9,542 bases of DNA from DATGUA01 sp035301545 (GTDB taxonomy: Bacteria; Bacillota; Clostridia; Tissierellales; Tissierellaceae): positions 1 through 9,542 of the forward strand of contig DATGUA010000056.1 of NCBI GenBank assembly GCA_035301545.1, given 5' to 3'. Every line of letters begins with the position of its first letter. Positions within the stretch are counted from its first letter, which is position 1. The notes under the pieces are model-generated. The model was given only the letters and a program-made list of their open reading frames with translations, searched no databases and had not been told where the DNA came from. This document shows positions 1 to 5,613 of the stretch, one piece after another. The translations under genes and the position numbers were made by a program.

Positions 1-31
1 TACCATATAGGAATGATTGTGAGGTGGAAAG

Positions 32-334
32 GTGGATTATAAACCTAAGATTAAAAGTCCACAAGTGGACGGATTCTTTGAAGCAATTTTAGAATTAGAG
101 AATATGGAAGAATGTTATAGGTTTTTTGAAGATATATGTACCATAAAAGAAGTTGAAGCTATATCTCAAAGATTTGAAGTAGTAAAATTATTAATCGATA
201 GAAAAACCTATAATGAAATTGAAGAAAAAACAGGAGCAAGTACTGCAACTATTAGTAGAATCAATCGTTCACTAAATTATGGAGTGAATGGTTATGATAT
301 AGTCCTTAAAAATCTAGGTTTAATAGAGGAGTAA
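32..334 (+). CDS. yerC: YerC/YecD-family TrpR-related helix-turn-helix protein
   Basis: A 100-residue protein starting at GTG, with a GAGGTGG ribosome binding site at 21-27. It resembles the YerC/YecD family of small Firmicutes proteins related to the tryptophan repressor TrpR. The N-terminal half is helical and acidic (about 13-40). The segment KEVEAISQRFEVVKLL (39-54) and the downstream TGASTATISRINRSL (67-81) form the TrpR-like helix-turn-helix, the latter being the DNA-recognition part. No effector-binding domain is visible and the length is typical of the family. It probably acts as a DNA-binding regulator in the cytoplasm, but its targets are unknown even in well-studied members. It is followed by a hairpin terminator, so it is not co-transcribed with glpFK. 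The family call is solid; the regulatory role is inferred. Confidence 0.88.
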   Translation: MDYKPKIKSPQVDGFFEAILELENMEECYRFFEDICTIKEVEAISQRFEVVKLLIDRKTYNEIEEKTGASTATISRINRSLNYGVNGYDIVLKNLGLIEE

Positions 335-380
335 AGAAGAGCAGCTTCCCTAGTTATAGAGAGTCGCTTTTCTTGTATTT
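334..380 (+). terminator. Imperfect hairpin terminator after yerC
   Basis: The arms AAGAAGAGCAGCT (334-346) and AGTCGCTTTTCTT (362-374) pair over 13 positions with one mismatch and two G-U pairs. A further small CTA/TAG pairing is possible inside the loop. The 3' arm is itself T-rich, which supplies a weak U-tract. It begins in the last base of the yerC stop codon. A Rho-independent terminator is likely, but it is weaker than the ones after glpK and exoA. Confidence 0.6.
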
Positions 381-465
381 AAATATCAATATATATTGAC
401 ATAAGCTGATATCTTACAAGATGATTGATTAACAAGAGAAAATACAGATGATAATATGAAATTGA
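381..465. other. Short non-coding stretch with an orphan TTGACA box
   Basis: No open frame or recognisable coding remnant is visible here. A perfect TTGACA hexamer lies at 396-401, with GATGAT (420-425, four of six to TATAAT) 18 bases downstream. This could be the surviving promoter of the disrupted gene that follows, but the -10 match is poor. An ATCTT-AC-AAGAT palindrome overlaps the spacer region. Nothing else stands out. Confidence 0.3.
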
Positions 466-693
466 TATTATAAAGGAATAGTAGAAAGTATTGCTTTAAA
501 ATATTCCTTAGATCAAAAGGATATGATCATGATAGGAGACAGATTATATACAGATATTAAAACTAGAGAAAATGCAGGAATAAGATCAGGATTAGTTTAT
601 TCTGGTGAAACAAAGAAAAAAGATTATAAAGAGAGTGAAATTAAAGCAGATTATGTATTTAATTCTGTTAAAGATATGATAAAATTATTATAA
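466..693 (+). pseudogene. C-terminal remnant of a NagD-like HAD-superfamily phosphatase
   Basis: The open frame from just after an in-frame stop (463-465) to TAA at 691-693 codes for 75 residues. It contains MIGDRLYTDI, the metal-binding motif IV of NagD/class IIA HAD phosphatases, followed by ENAGI and a SGET segment, both usual in this family. The N-terminal two-thirds is missing: no DxDG nucleophile motif (I), no motif II, and the frame opens just after the point where the motif III Lys-Pro would be. There is no start codon with a ribosome binding site. Intact relatives are about 250-270 residues. I infer a deletion that removed the 5' end; the remaining frame has no internal stop, so the loss may be fairly recent. 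A catalytically active product is very unlikely. Confidence 0.8.
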
Positions 694-732
694 GACAAGT
701 TTAGAGCAACAATTATATTGTTAGTAGTATGA

Positions 733-762
733 TTGTGGTCTTTTATATTTATATTTTATAAT
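733..762 (+). promoter_or_regulatory. Putative sigma-A-type promoter of glpFK
   Basis: A perfect TATAAT at 757-762 is preceded, 18 bases upstream, by TTGTGG (733-738), a weak -35. Transcription would start near 769, leaving a leader of about 50 bases before glpF. That leader carries the 8-bp palindrome TGTATACA (786-793), which resembles half of some GntR-family operators, and a repeated ATTAATATA. I see no GlpP-type antiterminator hairpin in it. The -10 is convincing; the -35 is not. Confidence 0.45.
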
Positions 763-818
763 AATTAGTATCATTAATATAAGTTTGTATACATATAAAT
801 TAATATAGGAGGGATAAG

Positions 819-1547
819 ATGACGAATATGGCAATGTATTCAGCAGAATTTTTAGGAACATTAATATTAATTTTATTTGGTGGTGGAGTTGTTGCAAACG
901 TTAGCTTAGAGAAATCAGGTGCCAAAGGCGGAGGATATATAGTTATTACAACAGCCTGGGGACTTGGAGTAGCTATGGGGGCATATGTTACAGGTTGGGT
1001 AAGTGGAGCACATTTAAATCCAGCTTTGACCATTGCTTTTGCGGCAATTGGTGATATATCCTGGTCATTAGTACCTGGTTATATAATAGCGCAAATGTTA
1101 GGAGCAATGGTAGGAGCAACTTTGGTATATTTAGCATTTAGGGATCATTTCGCTGCTACAGAAGATCAAGGAACTAAATTAGGAGTATTTTCTACAGCAC
1201 CAGCGATTGAAAATACAATTTCAAATCTTATAACTGAAATAATAGGAACTGCAATTTTAGTTTTAGGAATATTAGGAATAAATTATCCTACTAATGAAGT
1301 GGGAGCATTGAGTGCATTATTAGCAGGTTTTCTAGTTTGGGCTATAGGATTGAGTTTAGGTGGACCTACAGGATATGCAATAAATCCAGCAAGAGATTTA
1401 GGACCAAGAATTGCTCATGCTTTACTTCCTATACCTGGTAAAGGAGATAGCAATTGGGAATATTCATGGATACCTGTAGTAGGACCTATAATAGGTGGAC
1501 TAATAGGGGCATTCATATATCAATTCTTTTTATCAATTTGGGCTTAA
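819..1547 (+). CDS. glpF: Glycerol uptake facilitator (aquaglyceroporin)
   Basis: A 242-residue membrane channel of the MIP family that lets glycerol diffuse across the cytoplasmic membrane for capture by GlpK. It starts at ATG with AGGAGGG at 807-813. Six hydrophobic membrane spans and two re-entrant half-helices can be traced. The first NPA lies at 67-69 (SGAHLNPAL) and the second at 189-191 within NPARD; the Asp after Arg is the hallmark of glycerol-conducting members as opposed to strict aquaporins. The selectivity-filter positions of E. coli GlpF (Trp48, Phe200, Arg206) correspond here to Trp47, Tyr187 and Arg192. It lacks the longer C-terminal tail of the E. coli protein. glpK follows after 33 bases, so the two form an operon. 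A sequence matching the catabolite response element lies inside the gene at 892-906. Confidence 0.96.
   Translation: MTNMAMYSAEFLGTLILILFGGGVVANVSLEKSGAKGGGYIVITTAWGLGVAMGAYVTGWVSGAHLNPALTIAFAAIGDISWSLVPGYIIAQMLGAMVGATLVYLAFRDHFAATEDQGTKLGVFSTAPAIENTISNLITEIIGTAILVLGILGINYPTNEVGALSALLAGFLVWAIGLSLGGPTGYAINPARDLGPRIAHALLPIPGKGDSNWEYSWIPVVGPIIGGLIGAFIYQFFLSIWA
892..906 (+). promoter_or_regulatory. Candidate catabolite response element (cre) inside glpF
   Basis: The 15 bases TTGCAAACGTTAGCT fit every fixed position of the degenerate Firmicutes cre consensus WTGNAANCGNWNNCW bound by CcpA. The site is about 75 bases into glpF and about 120 bases after the predicted transcription start. CcpA is known to repress from such downstream sites by roadblock. 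Glycerol genes are common catabolite-repression targets, which supports the reading, but these bases also encode conserved GlpF residues, so chance is possible. Confidence 0.35.
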
Positions 1548-1565
1548 TAATACTTAATATAAATT

Positions 1566-1573
1566 AAAGGAGG
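1566..1573 (+). promoter_or_regulatory. Strong ribosome binding site fixing the TTG start of glpK
   Basis: AAAGGAGG sits seven bases before the TTG at 1581. No ATG lies nearby, and the protein beginning at this TTG aligns residue for residue with the numbering of E. coli glycerol kinase, so the rare start codon is well supported. Confidence 0.85.
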
Positions 1574-1580
1574 AAGAATT

Positions 1581-3080
1581 TTGGAAAAACAATATATAAT
1601 GGCGTTAGATCAAGGAACTACAAGTTCAAGAGCAATAATATTTAATCATGAAGGTGAAATAATTGAAGTGGCACAAAGTGAATTTACACAATATTTTCCT
1701 AATAATGGCTGGGTAGAACATGATCCTATGGAAATATGGGGAACCCAATCTGGAGTAGCAAGGGAAGTACTAGAGACAGCTGGAATAAGACCAAGTGAAA
1801 TAGCTGCAATAGGAATTACAAATCAAAGAGAGACTACAGTTATATGGGATAAAAATACAGGTAAACCTATTTATAATGCAATAGTATGGCAGGATAGAAG
1901 AACAGCAGATATAGCTGACAAATTAAAAGAAGATGGATGGAGAAATTATATACAAAAAAATACAGGACTTATTATAGATCCATATTTCTCTGGAACTAAA
2001 ATAAAATGGATATTAGATAATGTAGAAGGTGCTAGAGAAAAAGCCGAAAATGGCGAATTGTTATTTGGAACTATAGATACTTGGATAATTTGGAACTTAA
2101 CTAGAGGAAAAGTTCATGTAACAGATTATTCTAATGCATCAAGAACTATGATTTATAATATAAAAGAATTAGAATGGGATGAAAGGCTTTTAGAAGAATT
2201 ACAAATTCCACTTTCTATGCTTCCAAAGGTTGAACAATCTAGTGAAATTTATGGACATACAGCTTCTAGAACTTTTGGTGGAGCTAATATACCTATAGCG
2301 GGAATAGCAGGAGACCAGCATGCAGCTTTATTTGGACAAACTTGTTTCAAGCCAGGGATGGCTAAAAACACATATGGTACTGGAGGATTCCTACTAATGA
2401 ATACAGGAGAGGAGATGATCCCTTCTGAGAATGATCTATTAACAACTATAGCTTGGGGAATAGATGGAAAAGTTGAGTATGCTCTTGAAGGAAGTATATT
2501 TGTAGCAGGTGCTGTTATACAATGGCTAAGAGATGAAGTAAGACTTATAGGAGATGCAGAAGATAGTGAATACTTTGCTACTAAAGTTCATGATAATAAT
2601 GGAGTGTATTTAGTACCTGCATTTACAGGATTAGGAGCACCATATTGGGATCCATATGCAAGAGGAATTGTGGTGGGATTAACTAGGGGAGCTAATAAAA
2701 ATCACATAGTAAGAGCAGCTCTAGAATCTATCGCATATCAATCAAAAGAAGTATTAGAAGCTATGGTAGAAGATTCAGGCATTGATCTACAAACATTAAA
2801 GGTAGATGGTGGAGCAGTAGCTAATGACTTTTTAATGCAGTTTCAGTCAGATATACTAGACACCCAAGTAGACAGACCAAAGATAACAGAGACTACAGCA
2901 TTAGGTGCAGCTTATTTGGCTGGATTAGCAGTAGGTTTTTGGGAAGATAAAGAGGAAATCACTAAAAAATGGAGTATAGATAAGACTTTTAAACCAGATA
3001 TGGAAGAAGAAAAGAAAGACAAATTATATAAAGGATGGCAAAGGGCAGTAAAAAGATCCCTACAATGGGAAGAGGAATAA
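1581..3080 (+). CDS. glpK: Glycerol kinase
   Basis: A 499-residue FGGY-family sugar kinase that phosphorylates glycerol to sn-glycerol-3-phosphate with ATP in the cytoplasm. The N-terminal ATP-binding motif DQGTTSSRAIIF is at 10-21. The glycerol contacts known from E. coli are all present at the same numbers: Arg83, Glu84, Tyr135, Asp245 (catalytic base), Gln246 and Phe270. The second ATP-binding region is visible at TYGTGGF (264-270) and LKVDGGA near the C-terminal third. Length is normal. It follows glpF in the same operon and ends before a very strong terminator. The regulatory loop 225-241 is unusual: the histidine phosphorylated by PTS HPr in Bacillus and Enterococcus enzymes is Thr231 here, and the Arg used by E. 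coli for fructose-1,6-bisphosphate binding is Asn236. Neither of these two controls is therefore expected to operate as in those species. Confidence 0.97.
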   Translation: MEKQYIMALDQGTTSSRAIIFNHEGEIIEVAQSEFTQYFPNNGWVEHDPMEIWGTQSGVAREVLETAGIRPSEIAAIGITNQRETTVIWDKNTGKPIYNAIVWQDRRTADIADKLKEDGWRNYIQKNTGLIIDPYFSGTKIKWILDNVEGAREKAENGELLFGTIDTWIIWNLTRGKVHVTDYSNASRTMIYNIKELEWDERLLEELQIPLSMLPKVEQSSEIYGHTASRTFGGANIPIAGIAGDQHAALFGQTCFKPGMAKNTYGTGGFLLMNTGEEMIPSENDLLTTIAWGIDGKVEYALEGSIFVAGAVIQWLRDEVRLIGDAEDSEYFATKVHDNNGVYLVPAFTGLGAPYWDPYARGIVVGLTRGANKNHIVRAALESIAYQSKEVLEAMVEDSGIDLQTLKVDGGAVANDFLMQFQSDILDTQVDRPKITETTALGAAYLAGLAVGFWEDKEEITKKWSIDKTFKPDMEEEKKDKLYKGWQRAVKRSLQWEEE

Positions 3081-3091
3081 AATAAATAGAA

Positions 3092-3149
3092 AAAGATAAT
3101 AAAAAGCTGTATAAGTAGAATCTACTTATACAGCTTTTTATTATCTTTC
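3092..3149 (+). terminator. Terminator made of a perfect 28-bp inverted repeat
   Basis: The left arm 3092-3119 and right arm 3121-3148 are exact reverse complements over 28 bases around a single central base (3120). The core pairs AAAAAGCTGT with ACAGCTTTTT, giving a stem with a T-run on its 3' side, and A/T-rich flanks extend the pairing further. It begins 11 bases after the glpK stop. This is a clear Rho-independent terminator, much longer than usual. Its A-run/T-run symmetry would also allow termination on the opposite strand. It ends one base before the -35 box of the mntR promoter. Confidence 0.9.
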
Positions 3150-3178
3150 TTGACTTTAATATTTAATAATGTTAAACT
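3150..3178 (+). promoter_or_regulatory. Putative promoter of mntR
   Basis: TTGACT (3150-3155, five of six to TTGACA) is followed after 17 bases by TAAACT (3173-3178, four of six to TATAAT). The start would fall near 3185, placing the palindromic operator directly downstream, where a bound repressor would block transcription. Confidence 0.55.
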
Positions 3179-3191
3179 AAATGTAACAAAG

Positions 3192-3209
3192 GTTTAGGTA
3201 TGCCTAAAC
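3192..3209. promoter_or_regulatory. DtxR/MntR-family operator palindrome
   Basis: GTTTAGGTATGCCTAAAC has 7-bp arms GTTTAGG/CCTAAAC around four central bases. It strongly resembles operators of metal-dependent DtxR/IdeR-type repressors (TTAGGTTAG-type half-sites). It lies just after the predicted promoter and 22 bases before the GTG of mntR, which fits metal-dependent autorepression and probably control of the downstream transporter genes. Confidence 0.75.
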
Positions 3210-3231
3210 TTATTGAGAGGAAGGTAATATT

Positions 3232-3867
3232 GTGAGGATAACAAGGAATAAAGAGGATTATCTTAAGGCAATATATGAAGCAGGAGGAAAAGATAGAAAA
3301 GTAAGTAACAAAGAGATTTCTGAGGCTTTAGAAGTATCTGCTCCTTCAGTATCTGAGATGATAAATAAATTGTTAAATGATGGATATATAGAATATATAT
3401 CTTATAAGGGTGTAGTACTGACTTCTTTAGGACTAAGGGAAGCTATAAAAATAAAAAAGAGACATCTATTATGGGAAGTATTTTTAGTAGAAAAATTAGG
3501 ATATGATTGGGAAGATGTACACGAGGAGGCAGAAAAGTTAGAACATGTAACTAGTGTAAAATTAGGAAAAGCATTAGATGAATATTTAAATTATCCTAAG
3601 TTTTGCCCTCATGGAAATCCTATAGTTAGTAAAGAAGAAGAGATAGCATCATATATATCTGTAGACAGTCTATCCCAAGGAGAAAAAGCTATAGTTAAAA
3701 GACTAAAAGACAAAAGAGATCTCTTAAGATATACAAAAGATATAGATTTAGAAATCGGTGATGAAATAGAGTTAGTAGATAAGGGAAAGAGTACAATAAA
3801 GATTAACAAAAATAATGAAGAAATAGAACTAGAATCAGAATTTGTGAAAGATATATATGTATTATAA
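3232..3867 (+). CDS. mntR: DtxR/MntR-family metal-dependent transcriptional repressor
   Basis: A 211-residue cytoplasmic repressor with GTG start and GAGAGGAAGG upstream (3215-3224). Domains in order: winged helix-turn-helix (about 1-65, with SAPSVSEMINKL as recognition region), metal-binding dimerisation domain (about 66-140), and a C-terminal SH3/FeoA-like domain (about 145-211). Primary-site ligands align as Asp9, Glu101, Glu104 and His105. The Asp and Glu at the first two match manganese-sensing MntR (Asp8, Glu99), whereas iron sensors DtxR/IdeR have Met10 and Cys102. His78, Glu82 and His97 match the DtxR ancillary site. Lys12 replaces MntR Glu11. The third domain is absent from the 142-residue B. 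subtilis MntR, so the architecture is closer to DtxR/TroR/ScaR. The neighbouring transporter and upstream operator support Mn(II)-responsive control; iron cannot be fully excluded. Confidence 0.9.
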   Translation: MRITRNKEDYLKAIYEAGGKDRKVSNKEISEALEVSAPSVSEMINKLLNDGYIEYISYKGVVLTSLGLREAIKIKKRHLLWEVFLVEKLGYDWEDVHEEAEKLEHVTSVKLGKALDEYLNYPKFCPHGNPIVSKEEEIASYISVDSLSQGEKAIVKRLKDKRDLLRYTKDIDLEIGDEIELVDKGKSTIKINKNNEEIELESEFVKDIYVL

Positions 3868-3868
3868 T

Positions 3869-3907
3869 TTGATAATCAATATAAAATATTATTAATATAA
3901 TATTAAT
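3869..3907 (+). promoter_or_regulatory. Possible second promoter and palindrome between mntR and mntB
   Basis: TTGATA (3869-3874) with TAATAT (3893-3898) 18 bases downstream makes a plausible promoter. It overlaps a 17-bp perfect A/T palindrome at 3891-3907 (ATTAATAT-A-ATATTAAT). This could give the transporter genes separate expression or a second regulatory site, but the whole stretch is A/T only and such matches arise easily. It bears no resemblance to the operator upstream of mntR. Confidence 0.25.
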
Positions 3908-3937
3908 GATCTCAGTAGTCGTGAGTTGTAAGAAATT

Positions 3938-3947
3938 GGAAGGTGAT
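3938..3947 (+). promoter_or_regulatory. Ribosome binding site deciding the mntB start
   Basis: GGAAGGTGAT complements the 16S rRNA 3' end and sits three bases before ATG at 3951. The longer open frame beginning at ATG 3906 has no such site and adds 15 residues not expected in this ATPase family. Confidence 0.8.
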
Positions 3948-3950
3948 AAT

Positions 3951-4736
3951 ATGATAAAGGTAGAAGATCTACAAGTTTCCTATTATGGGAAAATGGCCAT
4001 AAGTAATGTCAATTTTAAATTTGAAGATGGAGTATTGGTAGGGATTGTTGGGCCAAATGGTGCTGGCAAGTCTACTATGATTAAAGCTATATTAGGTTTA
4101 ATATCAAAAGATAAAGGAAAGATTATCATTGATGGTAAATCTATTAAAGATAAACGAAAAGATGTAGCATATGTTCCACAGAGAAGTAGCCTAGATTGGG
4201 ATTTTCCTATTAATGTTTTTGACACTGTATTAATGGGTACGTATCCTAGCCTAGGAATGTTTAAAAAACCAAAAGCTAAAGAGAAGGAATTGGCTAAAGA
4301 GAGTCTAGAAAGAATGAATATGATAGATTATGCAGAAAGACAAATTAGTGAATTATCTGGCGGCCAACAGCAGAGAGTATTTATAGCTCGTGCATTAGCT
4401 CAAAAAGCAGATATCTTTTTTTTAGATGAGCCTTTTGTTGGGATTGATGCTGCTTCTGAAAGAGAAATAGTTGATATGCTTAGAAAATTAAAAAATGAAG
4501 GAAAGATTATATTTGTAGTCAATCATGATTTATCAAAGATAGAATCTTATTTTGATGATTTAATTTTGATTAATAAAGATTTATTTAAAGTTGGTAAGGT
4601 TGAAGATGTTTTTACCTATGAGAATATTACTGAAGTTTATGAAACAGATTTTGGATTTTCTATGATGAGTGGAAAAAAGTCTAAAGATAAGAAAGATGAA
4701 GAAAATGAAATAGGTGATAAAGGAGGTAGATCATAA
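3951..4736 (+). CDS. mntB: Manganese ABC transporter ATP-binding protein
   Basis: A 261-residue cytoplasmic ATPase that powers metal import with the permease and lipoprotein encoded next. Walker A GPNGAGKST is at 34-42, the Q-loop Gln at 77, signature LSGGQQQR at 135-142, Walker B IFFLDE at 155-160, and the H-loop His at 192. The segment RSSLDWDFPINV after the Q-loop is characteristic of the Mn/Zn/Fe chelate-type (PsaB/MntB/ZnuC) subfamily. The C-terminal 20 or so residues are a Lys/Asp/Glu-rich low-complexity tail beyond the usual fold. The stop codon overlaps the next ATG by one base (TAATG), indicating translational coupling. Symbols follow B. subtilis; in staphylococci the letters are assigned differently. 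Metal specificity comes from the neighbouring lipoprotein and repressor, not from this subunit. Confidence 0.93.
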   Translation: MIKVEDLQVSYYGKMAISNVNFKFEDGVLVGIVGPNGAGKSTMIKAILGLISKDKGKIIIDGKSIKDKRKDVAYVPQRSSLDWDFPINVFDTVLMGTYPSLGMFKKPKAKEKELAKESLERMNMIDYAERQISELSGGQQQRVFIARALAQKADIFFLDEPFVGIDAASEREIVDMLRKLKNEGKIIFVVNHDLSKIESYFDDLILINKDLFKVGKVEDVFTYENITEVYETDFGFSMMSGKKSKDKKDEENEIGDKGGRS

Positions 4737-5587
4737 TGATGTATCTGACATTTATTCAAGATATAATACAATATGAATTCCTTCAGAAAGCATTGTTTAC
4801 TTCAGTAGTAGTAGGGATATTGTCTGGAGTTATAGGAAGCTTTATAATCCTTAGGGGAATGGCTTTAATGGGAGATGCAATATCTCATGCGATTTTACCA
4901 GGTGTAGCTATATCCTATATGTTAGGAATTAATTATTTTTATGGAGCTGTTGTGATGGGAATTATAACATCAATTGGAGTAGGATTTTTAAGTCAAAATA
5001 CTAAACTTAAGGGAGATACTTCTATAGGAATTGTATTTTCATCATTTTTCGCTTTAGGAGTTATGTTATTGATGAAAGCCCAGACTGCTGTTGATTTAAC
5101 ACAAATATTATTTGGTAATGTTTTAACTGTAAGAGACCAAGATATGTGGTTAACATTCGGGATTGGAATATTTGTACTGCTTTGTGTATATGTTTTTTAT
5201 AAGGAGTTTTTAATTACATCTTTTGATCCAGTAATTGCAAAAGCCTATGGTATGAATACAAATCTCATACATTATCTCATGATGATTTTATTAACTTTAG
5301 TAACAGTTGCATCATTACAAACTGTAGGAGTTATTTTAGTTGTAGCTATGTTAATTACACCGGCAGCAACAGCATATTTATTAACTACCAAGATGAATAG
5401 AATGATAGCATTATCAGCATTAATAGGATCTGCTTCTGCTATTATAGGCTTATATTTTAGTTTTGAATACAATTTAACATCAGGATCAGTTATAGTTTTA
5501 ACTACAACTTTTTTCTTTATATTAGCATTTTTATTTGCCCCAAGACAGGGTTTTGTCTGGAATAAGATTAAACAAAGAAGGGCTTAA
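4736..5587 (+). CDS. mntC: Manganese ABC transporter permease (ABC-3 family)
   Basis: A 283-residue integral membrane protein with about eight or nine hydrophobic segments, forming the channel of the importer, probably as a homodimer. Recognisable ABC-3 family stretches are ILRGMALMGDAISHAILPG (38-56), whose Asp47 and His51 are conserved in Mn/Zn permeases, GDTSIGIVFSS in the central part, the cytoplasmic FDPVIAKAYG loop that contacts the ATPase, and the helix GVILVVAMLITPAATAYLL. AAAGGAGGT (4719-4727) lies inside the end of mntB. Starts at 4736 and 4739 are both possible; the first overlaps the mntB stop. Only one permease gene is present, as in psaBCA-type operons and unlike B. subtilis mntABCD. 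The basic C-terminus (KIKQRRA) fits a cytoplasmic end. Confidence 0.93.
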   Translation: MMYLTFIQDIIQYEFLQKALFTSVVVGILSGVIGSFIILRGMALMGDAISHAILPGVAISYMLGINYFYGAVVMGIITSIGVGFLSQNTKLKGDTSIGIVFSSFFALGVMLLMKAQTAVDLTQILFGNVLTVRDQDMWLTFGIGIFVLLCVYVFYKEFLITSFDPVIAKAYGMNTNLIHYLMMILLTLVTVASLQTVGVILVVAMLITPAATAYLLTTKMNRMIALSALIGSASAIIGLYFSFEYNLTSGSVIVLTTTFFFILAFLFAPRQGFVWNKIKQRRA

Positions 5588-5613
5588 ATATTTATAAAAA
5601 GGAGAATTTAAAA

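Noticed and set aside
694..732. Terminator after the HAD remnant
   Set aside because: AACAAT/ATTGTT (708-722) forms only a 6-bp A/T hairpin with no U-tract directly after it, too weak to call.
800..1033. Antisense open frame opposite the start of glpF
   Set aside because: It is a shadow of a strongly conserved glpF coding region, with no ribosome binding site or recognisable domain. The same holds for minus-strand frames at 3609-3809, 3983-4225 and 5272-5472.
3906..3950. Longer N-terminus for the mntB ATPase starting at ATG 3906
   Set aside because: The extra 15 residues do not resemble the family, no ribosome binding site precedes 3906, and ATG 3951 has a good one. ATG 3906 also overlaps an A/T palindrome.
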